From: Dolomedes plantarius
Lineage: Eukaryota > Arthropoda > Arachnida > Araneae > Dolomedidae
DNA length: 64,000 bases
NCBI GenBank assembly: GCA_907164885.2
Contig: OU015493.1
Coordinates: 49,329,390-49,393,389 of the forward strand
Direction of reading: 5' to 3'
Each line of letters begins with the position of its first letter. Positions within the stretch are counted from its first letter, which is position 1. The position numbers and the translations under genes were made by a program. Of the stretch, positions 23,075 through 33,239 are shown one piece after another. The notes beneath the pieces are model-generated. The model had not been told where the DNA came from. It was given only the letters and a program-made list of their open reading frames with translations, and did not search any database.

Positions 23075-23841
23075 CTCGCTGAAAACCCGTACTTCGTTAC
23101 GGAGTACCTTCAAATTAAATACAACGGTCAATGTATGCAATTAATGCCAAAAATATGTATAAATATATTTATAATAAATATAACGATCAATGTATGCAAT
23201 TGATGTAAAAAAAAATGAAAAAATATATTTATAAAAATATCGTAACGGATATCTTTATAGACAAAATAATGTAGAAGAAAATATTCAAATTAAATGTAAT
23301 AGAACATACTAAAGAATGTAGTACAGTTAATATAGTACAGTTTGAGGAACATTTCTTTTACTGTATTTTATTATTTTTTTGGATAATGTCTAATCGTCTG
23401 CCGTATTAGCAAGAAATTTTTTTTCTCTATTTCGTTATCATGCATGTGACAATAAATTAATTTAAAGTACCAGAAAAAGAAATCACGTGACCAACATTTA
23501 ATAAATTAAATTCTAGAAATTTATCTTTAAAAATTCCCCAAAAATCAGAAAATGTAGGTAAAGATTCGAAAAAGATTTCATTTTAAAGGCATTTGAATGA
23601 TCTTTCTCGTGATATAAATTTTATAACCCTCAATTTGTTATTTTAAATGGAAACTTAAAAATGTTACAAAAACAGCTTAAAAATTTAATTTTAAAAAATC
23701 TAAGAAGAATTTTTCAAAAATCTTTCTTAGTGCACCTCTATACTATAAGAATAATAGCCATGCAAAATTTCAGCCCTTTAGGTCCAGTGGTTTGGTCTGT
23801 GCGTTGTATGTCACTCAGTCAGTCATTCAGTTACGGAACTG

Positions 23842-23898
<57 letters not shown>

Positions 23899-23902
23899 TA
23901 GA
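23075..23902 (-). mobile_element. Non-autonomous Helitron, family A, copy 2
   Basis: An inverted, diverged copy of 2827-3568. The 3' end (complement of 23075-23100) reads GAAGTACGGGTTTTCAGCGAG, so the terminal CTAG has become CGAG. The 5' part (23790-23842) keeps the ACTGACTGAC-like and AACAGTTCCGTAACTGA motifs. The original TCTATATA 5' end has grown into about 40 bases of TA plus a GA tract, so the exact 5' boundary is uncertain (23882 or 23902). A precedes the 3' end on the plus strand, as expected. Confidence 0.78.
23843..23898. repeat. (TA)n(GA)n tract inside Helitron 5' end
   Basis: A TA repeat is followed by a GA repeat at exactly the place where copy 1 has TCTATATACATATA. It is an expansion of the Helitron's own end. 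Confidence 0.9.
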
Positions 23903-23979
23903 TTATATAACATCATGATTCAAAAGTGTGTTAACTAATAGCTTATATTACAGTGGAACTTTTCGTTTATAAGCGTCCA

Positions 23980-24290
23980 AAACAGCTAGTGGTGAGCGGG
24001 TCGGGATTTGGTTGTGAGTGCGCCCGGATCGGATCTTGACAAGCGCCACTGAAATCTCTTGCATCTACGACGGGTATGGGAACGTTAAATCTTTAGGCCT
24101 GAAAGTCCCTCCGTATGGATAGTAGGGGGTCGGAGGTTTGTACCTTTCCTCACAGATGTCGTCTCTGTGGGTGCTTGATTCAAATGTATGTGGCATCATG
24201 GAGTGATGTGGATTCACGTATTCGGTGCCCCCATAAGAAGACAAAAGCACATTTCACGGTGTTCATTGAACTACCGCGTTAGCAATAAAA
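23980..24290 (+). repeat. Probable diverged SINE copy
   Basis: The stretch 24100-24190 shares GAAAGTCCCTCC and CAGATGTCGTCTCTGTGGGTGC with the SINE body at 6310-6390. The tRNA-like head is poorly kept: no good A box, and a weak B box (GGATCGGATCTTG, about 24028). It belongs to the same or a related family. Confidence 0.5.
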
Positions 24291-24799
24291 AGTATAAATA
24301 AATAAATAAAAACAATTGTATTTGCTGTTGTTGTTTCTAATGTCCCATAGTTGGAATGTATTCCAGACAAGGTTCCTTATAGGCTAGGAGACTGAAAGGT
24401 GATGTTCCGTTTTATAATGGCACCACAAATGTCGGAGTCCACTTCAGCCAATCGCCACATCACTTTTTACGGAGCGACCCCAGGGGCAGCATCTGGGGGG
24501 ATTGTACACTCTCCCATCCTCTCTGATTTCGTAGAGAGAATTTCCAATCTACGGATTTATCGCGCCGACAACATGAAAAATGCCCTTCAGATGAAAATGT
24601 GTGCTTTTTTGTATTTTGGGCTGAAAATAACGAATATGTAATTATTTTGTGTTTACCACGCACCATTTTCCCCCAAATCCATATTTTAGCAATGGAAATC
24701 TATACTGTAGCGGCGCTTGCCGCTACACAAAATAAGTTTATTTCGAAGACGACAAAGCCATTTTGTAGTATTTTTTGAGGCGAAAGAAGACATCATATA
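24291..24799. other. No gene recognised
   Basis: Two overlapping short frames (24399-24641 plus, 24460-24666 minus) show no domain. The region lies between the SINE and the decayed transposon ORF and may be part of that transposon. Confidence 0.4.
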
Positions 24800-25720
24800 A
24801 TGCTGTGATGCGAATGGCCCATTTCAGGCATTGGGACATGAACATAATCCAGCAGAGTGGCGTCTGCTTATTGACTCGCCTAAACGTATTCTCTAAGCAG
24901 TGCTCTTCCATATAGGCAATGTTTGTCCGTGTGTTCCTGTAGCAATTTCTACAAGTACAAAGGAAACTTACGAAGTTATGAGTGCTATACTGAAGTTAAT
25001 TGTGTACACTACATTCAAATGACACTGATGTAGAAATTTGAAAGTCATTGGGATATTAACAGGCATGCAACATGGATACACTAAATTCTGCTACTTTCGC
25101 TGTGAATGGAATAACCGGGAAAGAAAAATTCACTACTTTCATAAACAGTGGCCTCTGACAAAAAACTTCAGTCCCGGCACCAAAAACATAGCACACCACC
25201 TGTGAATCCGCAATGTGCATTTCTTCCACCCATTGCACAGTAAACTCGGTTTGATGAAAATATTTGTAAAAGCTCTGGTTTGAGAAGGAGTGGCTTTCTT
25301 GCATCTGAGGAACGAATTCAAGAATTTAAGTGAGGTAAAGGTAAAAGAAGGGGGTTTTATGGGCCCGCAAAATAAAGCACTCTTTCATGATAAAGAATTT
25401 GAAAATAAACTGTCAGAAGCAGAAGAAGAAGCCTGAATGTCATTCAAATCAGTGTGCTCGCGTTTTCTTGGAAATGAAAAAGCTGAAAACTATGAACATC
25501 TTGTTAGTGACACGGTGAAATGCTTTCGTGTTATAGGTTGTAATACAATTTTTGGACTCACATCTGGACTTCTTTACTCAAAACCCTGGCGCAATTAGTG
25601 ATGAGCATGGGGAAAGGTTTCACCACGACATCTCTATGTTTGAAAAGAGTTTCACCGGAAGATGGAATGGAAATATGCTAGCTGAACATTGCTAGTCTGA
25701 TATCAGGGACACACACACCA
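24800..25720 (+). pseudogene. Decayed transposon-derived ORF (GHEHNP / SDEHGERFH family)
   Basis: Several frames join to a protein family that I know as a high-copy transposon ORF in arthropods and other invertebrates but cannot assign to a superfamily with certainty. Visible in order are LGHEHNPAEWRLLIDSPKR (24831 on), ILTGMQHGYTKFCYFRCEW, a region near 25200 (LHSKLGLMKIFVKAL), KVKEGGFMGPQNKALFHDKEF and CSRFLGNEKAENYEHLV. After a frameshift come DFFTQNPGAISDEHGERFHH and MLAEHC. The conserved Asp, Glu and His residues suggest a nuclease or transposase core. Stops lie near 24895, 25005, 25200 and 25432. It is an old relic. Confidence 0.65.
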
Positions 25721-26003
25721 ACAGATCTCTACAAGAGGAAACGGCCAAAAAAATACTTTTAATGTTTGTGTTCTCTATAATCAAGCCTCTGTTACATTTC
25801 TCTGCAACCAATTTGTATAAATATGAGAATTGAGTTTCCTACTAAAAAAACGGTACGTGATGGACCATTTTTGTTTTGATATATGAATCAAGCACCTTTA
25901 GTTTATATAGAATCACATAGTTTCATGTAAAGGTAAAAAAAAAAGTTCAAATTTATCGCTCTGTGTATCCAGCCTTAACATGAAGTTATTTAATGACAAT
26001 TGT
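25721..26003. other. AT-rich non-coding stretch
   Basis: The start may still belong to the transposon tail. I see no boundary repeats. Confidence 0.4.
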
Positions 26004-26068
26004 CGGGATTAGATTCGACTACCACCAGTACCGAAAGACTAAGTGCTACCACTAGGCTACCTCGAGCA
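26004..26068 (-). repeat. tRNA-like sequence (SINE head or tRNA pseudogene)
   Basis: On the minus strand an A box TAGCCTAGTGG (26049-26059) matches the pol III consensus, and 30 bases downstream lies a partial B box (GTCGAATCT, 26011-26019). The spacing fits a tRNA of about 70 nt, but the T arm does not pair well and no tRNA isotype is clear. Confidence 0.5.
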
Positions 26069-27639
26069 CTATTGTATTTAATTGAGTACATAATAGTACT
26101 GATGCTTAATTATGAATTTTTCATGCAATCAGTTTAGAAATTATTTACTTTTAAGGTTAAATCTATTGAGGTTAAATCTGAGACTCCGAACTAAACAATT
26201 GAAGCTGTTCTTCAAACTGAAACAATCCTTGTTAATAAGTAATATAAAATAAATCCTTTAAGAAAGATTTCACTTTGCTACGTTTCATAAAAATCTAAAG
26301 TAAAACAATCGCTATCGCTGGAAATAAACGGCGATAAAACTATCCTTGTAGAAGTGGCTTTTTTCAATCAAATCCCAAATTCAAAAGCATATGAGAAGTA
26401 TTAAATTATATCTATAAATATTTATTTCTCAATTGTTTTATCTAGAATCTCTTTTTTTTCTGTGCGAATAATGACAAAAACGGAGGGAGATGCCCTCCGA
26501 ACACTTCAATAAAGTAAAGCTGTCGCGAATATAAAAGCATAAAATACTGCTTTAGTAGAGATTGGAATATAAATTATTTACTTTCAAATTCGAGTCATAA
26601 TGTGTAGTTGCTTCATACGCAAGTAATTCCCATTTGTTTATTTTCAAATAGTGCTATTTGCATGCGCGCTCTCGCAGAGTAAACATTATACACCGGGATG
26701 AATGTGACAGCGTATTTACTCTGCCAGAATAGGTTCGGAGCTATTCAGCCCGAATGTATGAGATTACATTTAAATTTTTATTCATTTGATAAATTTCTTT
26801 TCAAATGTCATATTGATTTTACCGACTGAACAAACATGCTTACGGGAAAATTCCCCGGCAATAAAATATACATGTAAAATGCGCTTCTAGATGAACTTTT
26901 TTTTTTCCAATTTCATGTAAGAACGAGTACATGCAAATTTCACGAGCATACAGAATAAGTCAGGTAAAAAGATATTCGATTTCTTTTTTCATAACAGAGG
27001 AGTGTTTGTTGCCGGGTTTTGTTATCTTGCGGCCGATTTATTTTGCATTTTCTCTCCAGAAACATGTTAAAACGGCGTCTCTGTAACCATAAATCTTTTT
27101 GTTTTGTAATAACACGTTTCAGCGGATTTCGTTACTGTAAATTTAGCTTTGGTGTAAATGTTGCGGCAAAGACATTTTTTTTAAAGTTTCTTCTGCTTTA
27201 AATTTTCAGTGATAGTGTTTACTTTCTTTTTGCGTATAAACGCCTCCTGCCTGTATGTTTGCAGGTGTGTTAAGTTCCTTCATAATGATGGTGTTTGACA
27301 TATATTAGGACTATAAAACGTTGCTTGACAAGACTAGACAATTCATAAAAACTTTAGAAACAAAGTTACAATTTATTTTTTCCTGAACTGGATTTATTAG
27401 CAGCGATGTAGTAGTATCACGAATTTTAAGTTGGATATTTCTATATCTTCTAACCTTTAAATGTCTCTTTAACACGCCTGTACAATATACGGCCCGCAGA
27501 CCATATGCGCCCCGCCCTCCCCCCCAGAACAACTTATTTGACCCGCGAAACGTTATAGTCGCATAATATAGTCGCATAATATTATAAACCTAAAACATGC
27601 GGTATATTGTTTTTAGGTTTATTATATTACGAAATGTAT
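26069..27639. other. AT-rich non-coding stretch
   Basis: I see no supported gene. Near 27490-27545 a GC-rich patch (GGCCCGCAGACC and CCCGCCCTCCCCCC) resembles hAT subterminal sequence, but no partner end was found. A direct repeat of ATAGTCGCATAATAT lies at 27556-27582. The last four bases (GTAT, 27636-27639) are the Gypsy-2 target duplication. Confidence 0.45.
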
Positions 27640-28112
27640 TGTGATGTAGGTAAAATACACTTAATAATTAAGATGATAGCATATAATTAATATATAACGC
27701 GCGTAGTAATGTCTGTCTTCAAAGATATTTGCATTGTTAAAACTCTGTAAGCCTCTACTCAACTTGTTCCAACTAGCGGCGATCCAATTTTTAATTGCTT
27801 GATTATTACTGAAGATTATTAGAAAAAGGTGCGCAATTTTTTTGATAATGGGAGGTAGCATGAGAGTATATTAAAATATTGGATCACGGCTAGCACTAAT
27901 ATTTGATTCCTTAACTTTACTAATAATTTATAATTAAATAACTAAATATCACTGTAACATTTATGCGCATCTCATTCTTTTACTTGTTAAAGTGGCTGGA
28001 ATATTGTTTTTTTATTGTTTTTTTTCGGTGGCTGGTATATATTCAACATAGTTAATTATTAATTTTACAGTGTTTTATTTTTGTTTTTTCAATTAATAGT
28101 AAATTTTGTATT

Positions 28113-28346
28113 ATGAACCCAAACCCTTGTGCAAGCTGGGCTGGTAGGCAATGTAACGAGATCTTCGCCATTTTCACAGTATTTTCACAGCACATACCCA
28201 GGACTACACCGGATAAAGGGATTAACAAAAGTATCCATTTCAAGAAACAACCCCTTTTTGCAGCTGGCCAAGAGATAAGTGAAACAACCGTTTTGATGAG
28301 GGGTAGGCGCATGGATATACCTGAGATAGACAAGCGCTGCGTGTAA
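28113..28346 (+). CDS. Hypothetical 77-aa frame in the Gypsy-2 5' LTR
   Basis: Starts MNPNPCASWAGRQCNE and ends EIDKRCV. It is open in both LTRs (partner 35592-35825) with two amino-acid differences (Ala/Val, Ile/Thr). I know no relative. Two LTRs of one insertion are identical at birth, so conservation between them shows only shared origin, not selection. It could be chance or a small accessory product. Confidence 0.25.
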   Translation: MNPNPCASWAGRQCNEIFAIFTVFSQHIPRTTPDKGINKSIHFKKQPLFAAGQEISETTVLMRGRRMDIPEIDKRCV

Positions 28347-28394
28347 TCCCCGAGTTTTAAAAAAGAAAATCCCAATTTAATACAAGATCAAAGT

Positions 28395-28776
28395 TTGGAA
28401 AATAAAATACTATACTGCCTATCAATTTATAATTCAAGCCCCTCAAATTCTGTTGGTCCGAATTTCCCTGTTAAAATCAAGGAGCGAAGACACACTCATT
28501 TTCACCCACGAGTAGCCATACAAAGGGGTGAGAAGGTCATCCAATGGAGATTTTTGGAGGGGGGGAGTGAGTTTTTTTTCGGCAGGCTCTCTCTCTGGCT
28601 GGACCGGCGACTTTGAAAAGTGGGGAGCCTTCAACTCTACTAGCCGGGAGATGCAAGTTGGATCTGGAGATGATTCGATTTTAGCCCGAGCGTGCCCTAG
28701 ATGTCTGAGGAAGGGAAGAAAGACTCGCTTGACCATAAAACCTGGTGGCCCATTCCCTTTTAAATTCTGCTATTGA
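28395..28776 (+). pseudogene. LTR-encoded 126-aa frame, broken copy
   Basis: The counterpart of 35874-36254. One extra T in a T-run (28570-28578) splits it into 28395-28616 and the tail of 28528-28776. It would end ARACPRCLRKGRKTRL...FPFKFCY. It lies in the GC-rich block of the LTR. Confidence 0.35.
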
Positions 28777-29412
28777 AGACGGTACCGTCCCCCTTTTTTT
28801 ATTCATTCGCTGCAGCTTTAAACATGTTTTTCCTTAAATTTGTTTTATTTTATTTAACTTAATTATCAATGAATTAAAATTTTTGGTTACCAGCCACTTA
28901 CGCGAACTTGTTTAAATTAAATTATATTGTGAAAGGTGCTGTTGATGAAAAGTAGAAGAGAGTAGATCCTCAGTTTGTAATCTGCCTATAGGCAGAGTAA
29001 TCTTAATGGCCGTACAACGTTCAAATAAATTATGTTATTTTTTTTGGTATAGATTTTGTCATGTCATTCGGTTGCCTCGTATTTTTTCCTTCGTTCCATT
29101 TTAGGTAATTTTATTTCAGCTTTCTTTTTTCAGTGAACTATTTTCAAGTTAATTTAAAATAATTTTCATGATTCAACCCTCTACAGCAGGGGCATTAGCA
29201 AACGAATCAGGTATTTCATTTTAATGGATTACACAACCCGCTTATCACAACCCGCATCCTTAAAAGGTACTAACCACGACGCAAGTGAATTAATAGGTTT
29301 CATGTAACCTTTTTTTTTTTAAACACCTCTAAGAATGTATGTAAGCTTTAACAATCTTAACAATTTATTTTAATTTAACTCTCCCCGTTATAACGTTATA
29401 AAAACGTAACAA

Positions 29413-29430
29413 TGGTGCCGTTCTTTTGAG
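29413..29430 (+). promoter_or_regulatory. Gypsy-2 primer binding site
   Basis: One base after the 5' LTR the sequence reads TGGTGCCGTTCTTTTGAG. TGG is complementary to the CCA end of a tRNA, as in most retroelement primer sites. I cannot name the tRNA. Confidence 0.6.
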
Positions 29431-29706
29431 CTGGTGCAATGAATCATTAAAAATTTGCTTTACTTTTCTTTAATAATAGGGTGTATTGACATGACAATTT
29501 TTTTTGGTATGAGAAGAGGCTTTTAAATAAGTTTTTTTTTGGACACAGATATTAATTTTGTACTGATGAATTATATTTCTATGAACATTCTATTATATTG
29601 TGATGGTATATTTATATATGTTTAGATTACATGTGGTATATTGCTTTTATAAACTTTTAGTGTTGTGTATAATGATATAATTTGTAAAATTTAGTTTGTA
29701 TATATT

Positions 29707-30673
29707 ATGTTAACAATGGCTGATTTGGATCCCCAAATAAACCCTCTTTCAAACGATGTAGGGATTAATGAGAGCAACACTCAAACTGCTGTGTCAGGGA
29801 CGGAAAATTTGAGCAATGTAGTAACGTTGCTACCTATGAATTCAGTGCCGCATTTTGGCGAATTTATAGGCTTAATTCCAGTGTTTACAGCCGATAATCC
29901 CGACCTGTCAATTTTTGATTTCTTGGACCGCGTTGAGGAGGTTGCTTCGTATGCGGGCTGGAACCCAGAACAGACATTGTTTGTAGCAAAAACTAAACTT
30001 GTGGGTGAAGCCGCTAAGTTTCTGCGCTCACAACCCCAGCTGAGAGGAACAAAATCCCTCTCCGAGTTTAAAAAGGCCATAATTGATAGGTTTAGCGGTA
30101 CAAGCACGTCGAAAGCCCTGTTGCAATTTCAGCTCAGGGTACGCATGAATCGGCGAGAGCTTACCTCTCCCGCTTGTTAGGACTCTCTCACAAATGTTTT
30201 CCCAAGGAGGAGGAGACGCGAAAGAGAATGCTACTACATCAGTGCTTGACAGGCCTTCAGCCAAACGTACGCAGATTTGTAATGGCGCAAAATCCATCAA
30301 CTTTTGAGGAAGTTTGGCAGCTGGCCCTTAAAGAGGAAGAATGCTCCGCACTTGAAAAGAATTCGGCACAAATTAATTATGCGGGCGCTAGTGCCGATGG
30401 GAAGGAGATAAAGGAATTAAAAAGTTTGCTGCAGCGCACGGTGCTAGAAAGCGACAAAAAAATCACAGATTTGGCAGAGGAGGTCAAAAAATTAACTATG
30501 GCTCTAAATCAACGTCAAACCTCTCAGAGACAAAATTTTAGGCGTAGTAACACGTGTGTTTTAATTGTGGGAGAGTAGGGCATTTTCGCAGCCAGTGTAG
30601 AGAACAGAGATCACTCCCACACCAACAACGATACCAACAAAATTACCAGCAACATCAGGGTAATTTAAACTAA
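29707..30673 (+). pseudogene. Gypsy-2 gag
   Basis: Capsid-nucleocapsid polyprotein. Start MLTMADLDPQ at 29707. The capsid-like domain follows (FGEFIGLIPVFTADNPDLSI, FLDRVEEVASYAGWNPEQT, LVGEAAKFLRSQPQL). A frameshift near 30125-30145 moves the reading to ESARAYLSRLLGLSHKCF and GLQPNVRRFVMAQNPSTFEE. A heptad-rich stretch (KELKSLLQRTVLESDKKITD) suggests a short coiled coil. A second indel near 30548 leads to a canonical zinc knuckle CFNCGRVGHFRSQC (CX2CX4HX4C, 30557-30598). A Gln-rich tail follows, then TAA at 30671-30673. The knuckle-to-stop part is intact and sets the reading frame for the junction with pol. Confidence 0.87.
30664..30670 (+). promoter_or_regulatory. Gypsy-2 -1 ribosomal frameshift heptamer
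   Basis: TTTAAAC, read T TTA AAC in the gag frame, is directly followed by the gag stop TAA. A -1 slip gives TTT AAA and continues into the open protease-RT frame without a stop. This matches the established X XXY YYZ rule for retroviral and coronaviral frameshifting. A GGGG (30678-30681) lies eight bases downstream and CCCC at 30713-30716 could pair with it as a stimulatory stem, but I did not fold it. Confidence 0.78.
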
Positions 30674-31878
30674 CTACGGGGCAAGGCAGAGAAGCACCAC
30701 TGACTTTGAACACCCCTTTTGAGTGCGTTAGGATAGATTCCAAATTTAATTTTAATAATGAATTACCCATTATTCAGGTAGCATGTGGAGGAGTAATTTT
30801 GAATACCCTCATAGATACAGGAGCGATGATTAGCATCTTAAGTTTTAAAGTTTTGCCTAAATTAGAAAAAGGAGTCATAAATTCCGAACAAAATTGTGCT
30901 TTAAAGGTTATTGGAATAACCAATAACACTATGTTAATTGAGAAAAAGGTAAATGTAAATTGTAAATTTGAAAATTCCATAATTCCAGTTGACTTTTATA
31001 TTTCACAAAACGAGATGTTAAATTATGATGCTATACTTGGTTTGGACTTTTTACACCACAATAACATAAATATTAATTGCACAGATAAATTTATTCAAAA
31101 TTCAAAATTTCGTGCTTTTTGGAGTAACAATAATAAAGCCATAAATGCAACCCAGTTAATAGAAGCTGATTATAGTGCCATAGGTTATACGAAGAGTAAA
31201 CATATAATCCCACCCTTGTCCGAATTAGTTATAAAAGTTAAAATTAAAGTCCCACTTCCAAATTCAAATCTAATTTTAGTACAACCAAGTAAGCATTCAT
31301 TAACAAGTAATTGGGTAATTTCTAATTCAGAGAATAAATGTAATAAAGAAATTTTTGTAAAGGTAGGCAATTTTTCTCAACACCCCATTCCTATAAATAA
31401 AAACACCAAATTAGTTAAAATAGAACCAGTCGAAGAAGTAAAATTAAAAGAAACGAGCGTAAATACAATTCAAGATAAACACTTTGAGGATGAAATTGAA
31501 CCATTTGGTGGAAAATTTGATTTAGATCATTTAGACCCAAAACAAAAATCAAAATTGTTAAACTTACTTAATAAGCATACAAATGTTTTCGCAGAATCAG
31601 TAAAGGATTTAACAGGTTGTCACACAATTTCCCATAGAATTTTCCTCACAGATAATATTCCAGTTAGGCAAAAGCCCTACAGAACTCCACATGCTTTAAA
31701 AGAAGAACTTAAGACTCGAATAGACAATTTGTTAGACGCAGGTATTATATCTATAAGTGATTCGCCGTACGCTTCCCCTGTAATATTAGTTAAAAAGAAA
31801 AATAATTCGTATCGTTTAGTATGTGATTACAGGAAATTAAATGTTAAAACCCAACCCCTTCCCTTTCATTACCTCTAA
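30664..31878 (+). pseudogene. Gypsy-2 pol, first part: protease and RT N-terminus
   Basis: Entered by -1 frameshifting from gag. The aspartic protease has LIDTGA (Asp at residue 37 from the Met at 30706) and the second strand YDAILGLDFL near residue 107. RT begins near residue 318 (RQKPYRTPHALKEEL, AGIISISDSPYASPV, YRLVCDYRKLN). The frame ends at a TAA because of an indel near 31850-31865; the adjacent frame continues (IADLLDSLEGANYYSSLDL). Confidence 0.9.
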
Positions 31879-33236
31879 TTGCAGATTTGTTAGATTCGCT
31901 TGAGGGAGCTAATTATTATTCTTCGTTAGATTTATGTTCGGGCTATTGGCAAATGAATCTTCATCCAGAGGATAGACACAAGACAGCATTTTGTACGGAT
32001 TTTGGTTTATACCAGTACAACCGTCTTCCTCAGGGGCTCCGTAATGCTGCTTCATCCTTCCAGAGATTATTAGGTGTAGTTCTGGCCGGCTTAACCGACT
32101 GGAACATTAATACTTATATAGATGACCTAATCATTGCTTCAAAAACCTTTGATGAACATTTACAGAAGTTAGATGTAGTTTTTTCAAGACTAGGAAAACA
32201 TAACTTAAAACTCAATCCAGCAAAGTGCCAGCTCATTAAAGATAAAATTAATTATTTAGGATTTCAAGTAACTAATGGTAAAATATTGCCTGACACGAGA
32301 AATATTGATGCAGTTTCAAAATTCCCTATTCCAAAAACTAAGAAACATGTCAGGTCATTTTTAGGCCTTTGTAATTTTTACAGAAAATTTATTAAGGATT
32401 TTGCATCTATTGCCATTCCTTTAACAAACCTCACTAAAGATAAAACCCCTTTTGAATGGACTGAAGATACCAATATAGCTTTTCAAAGTTTAAAGCAAGC
32501 CCTAATTTCTTTCCCCTGTCTAAATTTGCCTAACGTTAACAGATATTTTATCCTCCACACGGATGCTTCAGGTTTTGCCATAGGGGCAGTTTTGAGCCAG
32601 TTTGATACTGAGGGTCAATTACATCCGGTAGCCTATGCAAGCAGAAGATTAAAAGATGCCGAGACTAGATATAGCGTTTTTGAGAGGGAGACCCTAGCCG
32701 TTATTTGGGGAATTAATAATTTTAGGCAGTATTTGTATGGTAGGAAGTTTACCCTATATTGTGATCAGAAGTCTCTATCCTCACTCAAATTTAAAGATAA
32801 TGGTAGGATTACCAGATGGACTCTTAGCTTACAAGCCTATGAGTTTGACATTGTACATACCCCTGGGAAACAAAATGTACCTGCAGATGTACTTTCCAGA
32901 AATATAAACACAGTGAATATAATGTTAGATACAGTGAGTGAATCAATTCAACCCCATAGACTCAGTGCAATGCAAATTAATGATAATAAGTGTAAAAATA
33001 TTTTAGACATCCTTGATAATGCCCCAGAATACATAATTAACAATAATACCTTTTTTAAGAAGAATAATCTACTCTATTGTATTCCTAAATCTAATTGTCA
33101 ACATAATCCTGAAAAACTTGTTATTCCTAAAACCCTAATTTCTGAAATCCTTAAACTAGCCCATGATTCACCCACTGTAGCTCATCCAGGTTTTCGGAGA
33201 ACTTTAATGAGAATTAAAACTAAATATTTTTGGTGA
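31866..33236 (+). pseudogene. Gypsy-2 pol, second part: RT, RNase H, integrase N-terminus
   Basis: RT palm with SLDLCSGYWQ, LPQGLRNAASSFQ and the catalytic YIDD at 32115-32126 (residues 77-80 from the Met at 31887), thumb LGLCNFYRKFI. RNase H follows (ILHTDASGFAIG, VFERETLAV, YCDQKSL, VPADVLSRN). The integrase zinc domain begins at HDSPTVAHPGFRRT. The frame ends with TGG TGA GGG ATG at 33234-33245. The TGA stands where relatives have Arg, so a CGA to TGA transition is likely. Confidence 0.92.
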
Positions 33237-33239
33237 GGG

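Larger units (their letters stand above)
27640..29411 (+). repeat. Gypsy-2 5' LTR
   Basis: 1772 bp, TG...CA. It contains a GC-richer block at 28440-28790 within otherwise AT-rich DNA, and two open frames on the sense strand (28113-28346, and 28395 on, which a single extra T near 28570-28578 breaks in this copy). Confidence 0.93.

Noticed and set aside
27490..27545. GC-rich patch resembling a hAT end
   Set aside because: No partner end or 8-bp duplication found.
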